16,905 bases of DNA from Acidobacteriota bacterium (lineage in GTDB: Bacteria > Acidobacteriota > Vicinamibacteria > Vicinamibacterales > 2-12-FULL-66-21), in assembly GCA_020200195.1 (NCBI GenBank), contig JAIVJE010000395.1, forward strand, positions 1 to 16,905, read 5' to 3'. Below, in pieces: positions 14,457 through 16,905 of this stretch; the stretch's first letter is position 1; the number at the start of each line of letters is the position of its first letter. Below the pieces are notes generated by a model that did no database searches, was not told the DNA's origin, and worked only from the letters and a program-made list of their open reading frames with translations. A program made the position numbers and the translations under genes.

Positions 14457-15440
14457 CTACTGCGACTCGCCACAAAAGGGACATCGATCGGTCCGCGCGT
14501 GCAGCGGCTTCCGGCACTGCCAGCAGAAGCGCGCGGGCAGCGCTTCGCGCGCGCGCAGGCGTGTTTGAATCGCATGCGGATCGTCACGTCCCGTGCGCTG
14601 GGAGGCGTCCGGTCTTGCCGGGGCGCCGGCCGGCGGTGTCCGCCGCGGACGAGCGGCCAGCACATCTTCGAGCAGATCCGTCGCGCGCTGATAGCGGCTG
14701 GTGACGTCGGGCGCCAGCGCTCGCATGATGATGTCGTTGATGGTCTTCGGAATAGCCGGATTCTTCAGCCGCGGCGGCGACACGAGCTCGCCCGACATCA
14801 GCTTGTCCAGGTCTGACGGCGCCGGCGCGTCGTAAGGCAGGAGCCCGGTCAGCATCTGGTACATCGTGATGCCCAGCGAATAGATATCGGACGCGAATAC
14901 CGCCTTGCCGTGAAACTGCTCGGGCGCCATGTACGGCGGGCTCCCGATGACCGTCGTGCCGTGTGCGGCGATCTCCAGGAACCGTGACGTGCCGAAGTCC
15001 GCCACCTTCAACATATCGTTCTCGGTCACGAGGACATTGGCCGGCCGCAGATCCCGATGGATCACCCCCTGCCGATGGGCGTGATCCATGGCGTTGCAGA
15101 TCTGACAGGTGAAATCGAGCGCGCGGTTGAGATCGAGCGCGCCCTTCTCGCCGATGATGTTCTCGAGCGTCTCCCCCTGCACGTACTCCATGACGATGAA
15201 GAAGACGTTGTCCTGCTTTTCGGCAGTCGTGATCGCGACGATGTTGGGATGGCTGACGCTGGCAAGGAGTCGCGGCTCACGCAGCAGTTCGCCGAAATCG
15301 AGTCCCTGCCGGTGCGGGACTTTAATCGCGACCTTCTTGTCGATCCAGGTGTCCTGCGCCAGGTAGACCGTGCCGAAGCCGCCGCTCCCGAGAAGGGCGA
15401 GAATTTTGTACTTGCCGAGAGTCTGGCCCTTGAAGAGCAA
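14457..15440 (-). CDS. Serine/threonine protein kinase with C-terminal zinc ribbon
   Basis: 327 residues from the TTG at 15440. A complete Hanks-type kinase domain: glycine loop GSGGFGTV (18-25), ATP lysine Lys40 in VAIK, helix C Glu in LLREPRLL, catalytic loop HRDLRPAN (128-135), DFG (148-150), APE (172-174). The usual lysine of HRDxK is Arg here. No transmembrane segment or PASTA repeat follows; instead a Pro/Ala/Arg-rich linker (about 265-300) leads to CWQC and CPFC (Cys 306, 309, 320, 323), a zinc ribbon. So it is a soluble kinase, perhaps targeting through the ribbon. Start is uncertain: homologues begin close to GQTLGKY, hence TTG; an ATG at 15548 would translate the heptamer repeats and overlap rsmE on the other strand. 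No ribosome site is visible. Substrate unknown. Confidence 0.88.
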   Translation of the reverse strand: MLFKGQTLGKYKILALLGSGGFGTVYLAQDTWIDKKVAIKVPHRQGLDFGELLREPRLLASVSHPNIVAITTAEKQDNVFFIVMEYVQGETLENIIGEKGALDLNRALDFTCQICNAMDHAHRQGVIHRDLRPANVLVTENDMLKVADFGTSRFLEIAAHGTTVIGSPPYMAPEQFHGKAVFASDIYSLGITMYQMLTGLLPYDAPAPSDLDKLMSGELVSPPRLKNPAIPKTINDIIMRALAPDVTSRYQRATDLLEDVLAARPRRTPPAGAPARPDASQRTGRDDPHAIQTRLRAREALPARFCWQCRKPLHARTDRCPFCGESQ

Positions 15441-15453
15441 GGCGGATAGCTGA

Positions 15454-15509
15454 TGATGGCTGACGGCTAACGGCCGATAGCTGACAGCTGACAGCTGAAA
15501 GCTGACCGC
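15454..15509. repeat. Heptamer tandem repeat, eight units
   Basis: Eight adjacent 7-base units: TGATGGC, TGACGGC, TAACGGC, CGATAGC, TGACAGC, TGACAGC, TGAAAGC, TGACCGC; consensus TGACAGC. They fill most of the spacer between the divergent kinase and rsmE genes. Similar short heptamer arrays are known in several bacteria as unstable simple repeats; function here is unknown. Confidence 0.85.
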
Positions 15510-15513
15510 GGCA

Positions 15514-15521
15514 AGTATAAC
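15514..15521. promoter_or_regulatory. Overlapping -10-like sites for the divergent kinase and rsmE genes
   Basis: Plus strand TATAAC (15516-15521) and minus strand TATACT (15519-15514) overlap, each 5 of 6 matches to the -10 consensus, in a small A/T island between divergent genes. No clear -35 box on either side. If the plus-strand site is used, transcription begins near 15528, which favours the rsmE ATG at 15547. Confidence 0.25.
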
Positions 15522-15546
15522 GCGGATGAACGATAATCCTCGGGTC

Positions 15547-16293
15547 ATGTTGCCGCGCTTCCTCGCGCCCACTCTCGATCCGGACACGGGTGTTGCGGTG
15601 CTGCCGCCCGACGAGTCCCACCACCTGACCCGCGTCCTGCGGATCGCCGCCGGCGACGAAGTCGCGGTCTTCGACGGACGCGGCCATGAATTCCGCGCGC
15701 GGGTCCTGAAAGCCGGACGAGACATGGTCCGGCTCGCGCTGCTCGCGCCGATCGCGGCGATTCCCAATCCAACCGTTCCCCTCACGCTCGTTCACGCCGT
15801 GCTCAAAGGAGCAAAAATGGACGACGTGGTGCGTGATGCGGCCATGATGGGTGTCGCGAGAGTCGAGCCGATCGTCACGGCTCGCACCGGGGTCAAACGG
15901 GCGTCGTCATCGAAGCTGGCCGAACGCTGGCGTCGCGTCGCGATCGCGTCGGCGAAGCAGTGCCGGCGCGCCACGGTGCCGGAGGTGGTCGCCGCCCGGT
16001 CGCTCGAGACCTGGTTGTCGTCGCCGAAGCCGGCGGTGAGTCTGCTGTTGGTTGAGCCGTCGGCTGCCGCGGGGGACGAGACGTCGTTGCGGGCGTTGCA
16101 GGCGCGGGAGACACCAGCGTCTGCGGCGGTGATGATCGGACCGGAGGGCGGCTGGGCGCCGGAAGAACGAAAGGCGGCAGTGGCCGCCGGCTGCCTGCCC
16201 GTCACGCTCGGCTGGCTGACGCTCCGCGCCGATGTCGTCGCACTGGCGGCGGTCGCCGCCCTCAGCGTCGTTTGGGGGGATACACAGTCGTAG
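15547..16293 (+). CDS. rsmE: 16S rRNA (uracil(1498)-N3)-methyltransferase RsmE
   Basis: 248 residues of the SPOUT superfamily. Methylates N3 of U1498 in 16S rRNA within the 30S subunit, using SAM. Seen: N-terminal PUA-like part with DESHHLTRVLRIAAGDEVAVFDG, then LVHAVLKGAKMDDVVRDAAMMGV, IASAKQCRRATVPEV and the SAM-knot motif MIGPEGGWAPEE. The last knot segment reads LGWLTLRADVVALAAVA where most members have LGPRILRTETAALAA, a departure in a usually conserved loop. The start at 15547 (MLPRF) matches the usual N-terminus; an ATG at 15526 would add 7 residues. It is the only plus-strand gene here. prmA, its frequent partner, lies downstream but faces it. Confidence 0.92.
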   Translation: MLPRFLAPTLDPDTGVAVLPPDESHHLTRVLRIAAGDEVAVFDGRGHEFRARVLKAGRDMVRLALLAPIAAIPNPTVPLTLVHAVLKGAKMDDVVRDAAMMGVARVEPIVTARTGVKRASSSKLAERWRRVAIASAKQCRRATVPEVVAARSLETWLSSPKPAVSLLLVEPSAAAGDETSLRALQARETPASAAVMIGPEGGWAPEERKAAVAAGCLPVTLGWLTLRADVVALAAVAALSVVWGDTQS

Positions 16294-16294
16294 C

Positions 16295-16312
16295 GTCCGG
16301 CTTTAGCCGGAC
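16295..16312. repeat. REP-like palindrome, copy 1
   Basis: GTCCGGCTTTAGCCGGAC, an inverted repeat with 8-base arms and a 2-base centre, starting 2 bases after the rsmE stop. No T-run follows, so it is not a standard intrinsic terminator, though a hairpin may protect the message end. Confidence 0.7.
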
Positions 16313-16339
16313 CACATGATGGTGGCGGCATTCGTGGGG

Positions 16340-16357
16340 GTCCGGCTGAAGCCGGAC
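16340..16357. repeat. REP-like palindrome, copy 2
   Basis: GTCCGGCTGAAGCCGGAC, identical arms to the copy at 16295 with only the two central bases changed. A weaker third copy (GTCCG ... CGGAC) spans 16367-16385. Same-family palindromes between convergent genes suggest a dispersed extragenic repeat. Confidence 0.7.
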
Positions 16358-16394
16358 ACTACTGATGTCCGCACTGACGCCGGACACGACTGAT

Positions 16395-16442
16395 GTTCCG
16401 CACGGAGGGTTCCGCACGGAAGGTTCCGCCATCGTGCGGAAC
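16395..16442. repeat. 14-base tandem repeat with inverted partner between convergent genes
   Basis: Units GTTCCGCACGGAGG (16395-16408) and GTTCCGCACGGAAG (16409-16422), then a partial GTTCCGCC at 16423. The 9 bases GTTCCGCAC are answered in inverse by GTGCGGAAC at 16434-16442, so either unit can form a hairpin with it just past the prmA stop. It could act as a terminator for rsmE and prmA, but lacks a T-run. Confidence 0.6.
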
Positions 16443-16448
16443 GCTTAT

Positions 16449-16905
16449 CTACGTCCGCGAGAACACATAAGCCCACCAGCCTGCTTCCTCGGCCGATTCC
16501 GTCAGCGACAGGTACGGCGCGAAGGCGCTCCCGACGATCGCGCGCTCGTCTTCGGTAAAACCGGCCACGACGAGGATGCCCCCGGGGCGGACCAATGCAG
16601 ACAGTTCCCTCGCAAATCGCGCGTGCGCCGTCCCAGTCAGGTTCGCCATCACCACATCCGCAGGCAACAGTGCACCTTCTGTGAACTCGCGGACATGCGC
16701 GTCCACCACACGCGAGACGTCATTGCGCGCGATGTTCTCGCGTGCGTTCTCGATCGCCTCGGGATCGTTGTCGACCGCCGCAACCGCCCCCGCCCCGAGC
16801 TTCGCCGCCGCGATCGCGAGGATGCCTGAGCCGGTCCCGACGTCGAGTACCGTACGTCCGGTGATCTCGCGCCCTTGCAACAGCACCAGGCATAACCGCG
16901 TCGAC
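16449..16905 (-). CDS. prmA: Ribosomal protein L11 methyltransferase PrmA, 5' part beyond right edge
   Basis: 151 residues of the C-terminal half; the frame is open to the window edge. It begins STRLCLVLLQ, the end of the PrmA signature GTGxHxTTRLCL, then motif I VLDVGTGSGILAIAAAKLGA, the acidic NDPEAIENARENIARND stretch, and the catalytic-loop region VVMANLTGTAH where other PrmA proteins read ANILA. The end, AEEAGWWAYVFSRT, matches the usual E-x-W-x-x-[LF] tail. PrmA trimethylates lysines of ribosomal protein L11 with SAM. It converges on rsmE across a 155-base repeat-rich spacer. A PrmA-like methyltransferase of other specificity cannot be excluded without the N-terminal L11-binding domain. 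Confidence 0.85.
   Translation of the reverse strand, partial: STRLCLVLLQGREITGRTVLDVGTGSGILAIAAAKLGAGAVAAVDNDPEAIENARENIARNDVSRVVDAHVREFTEGALLPADVVMANLTGTAHARFARELSALVRPGGILVVAGFTEDERAIVGSAFAPYLSLTESAEEAGWWAYVFSRT

Noticed and set aside
15454..16442. CRISPR array
   Set aside because: The repeats are 7-base and 14-base head-to-tail units or palindromes without unique spacers, and no cas gene is present.
1..16905. tRNA, rRNA, riboswitch, insertion sequence or phage genes
   Set aside because: I found no cloverleaf, rRNA stretch, transposase, integrase or known riboswitch core while reading both strands.

Overview
The window is high-GC bacterial DNA that I would place, by overall gene style and order, in the Acidobacteriota (possibly the Vicinamibacteria). 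This is inference; there is no rRNA marker. Both ends cut through genes, and both end on restriction sites (GGATCC at 1, GTCGAC at 16905), so it is probably a cloned fragment. Nearly everything is coded on the minus strand. Only rsmE is on the plus strand, and no stretch over 300 bases lacks a gene.

Region A (8380 down to 1, minus) is one very tight operon of eight genes, most overlapping by 4-13 bases or separated by a few. In order of transcription: a three-histidine-box fatty acid desaturase, a CarS-like (CDP-archaeol synthase family) CTP transferase, a phosphoenolpyruvate (PEP) synthase/rifampin-phosphotransferase-like phosphotransferase (broken near its 3' end), a small UbiA-like membrane protein, a class I methyltransferase with a Cys-rich head, a PlsC-type acyltransferase, a fatty acyl-AMP ligase (FAAL), and an acyl carrier protein fused to a thioester reductase that runs off the left edge. 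FAAL, carrier protein, reductase and acyltransferase together can load a fatty acid, reduce it to an aldehyde or alcohol, and acylate a glycerol-phosphate-like backbone. The CTP transferase, phosphotransferase and UbiA-like protein point to head-group or backbone work. I read the set as a candidate pathway for an unusual, possibly ether-type, membrane lipid, comparable in domain content to the multifunctional myxobacterial ether-lipid enzyme ElbD.

Region B (9184-8474, minus) is a secreted DUF4124 plus SLT lytic transglycosylase.

Region C (14338 down to 9342, minus) is a housekeeping operon ilvE-pilT-recX-alaS with a plausible extended -10 promoter before ilvE. pilT ends early, recX has no ordinary start codon at its expected position, and alaS lacks the conserved core of its C-terminal domain.

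Region D holds a serine/threonine kinase with a C-terminal zinc ribbon (minus), a heptamer tandem repeat in its upstream spacer, the divergent rsmE gene (16S rRNA m3U1498 methyltransferase), a cluster of palindromic and tandem repeats, and the C-terminal half of prmA (ribosomal protein L11 methyltransferase) entering convergently from the right edge.

The two most notable observations are the lipid operon and three separate places (near 4832, 9430 and 12366) where conserved family segments seem to be missing.
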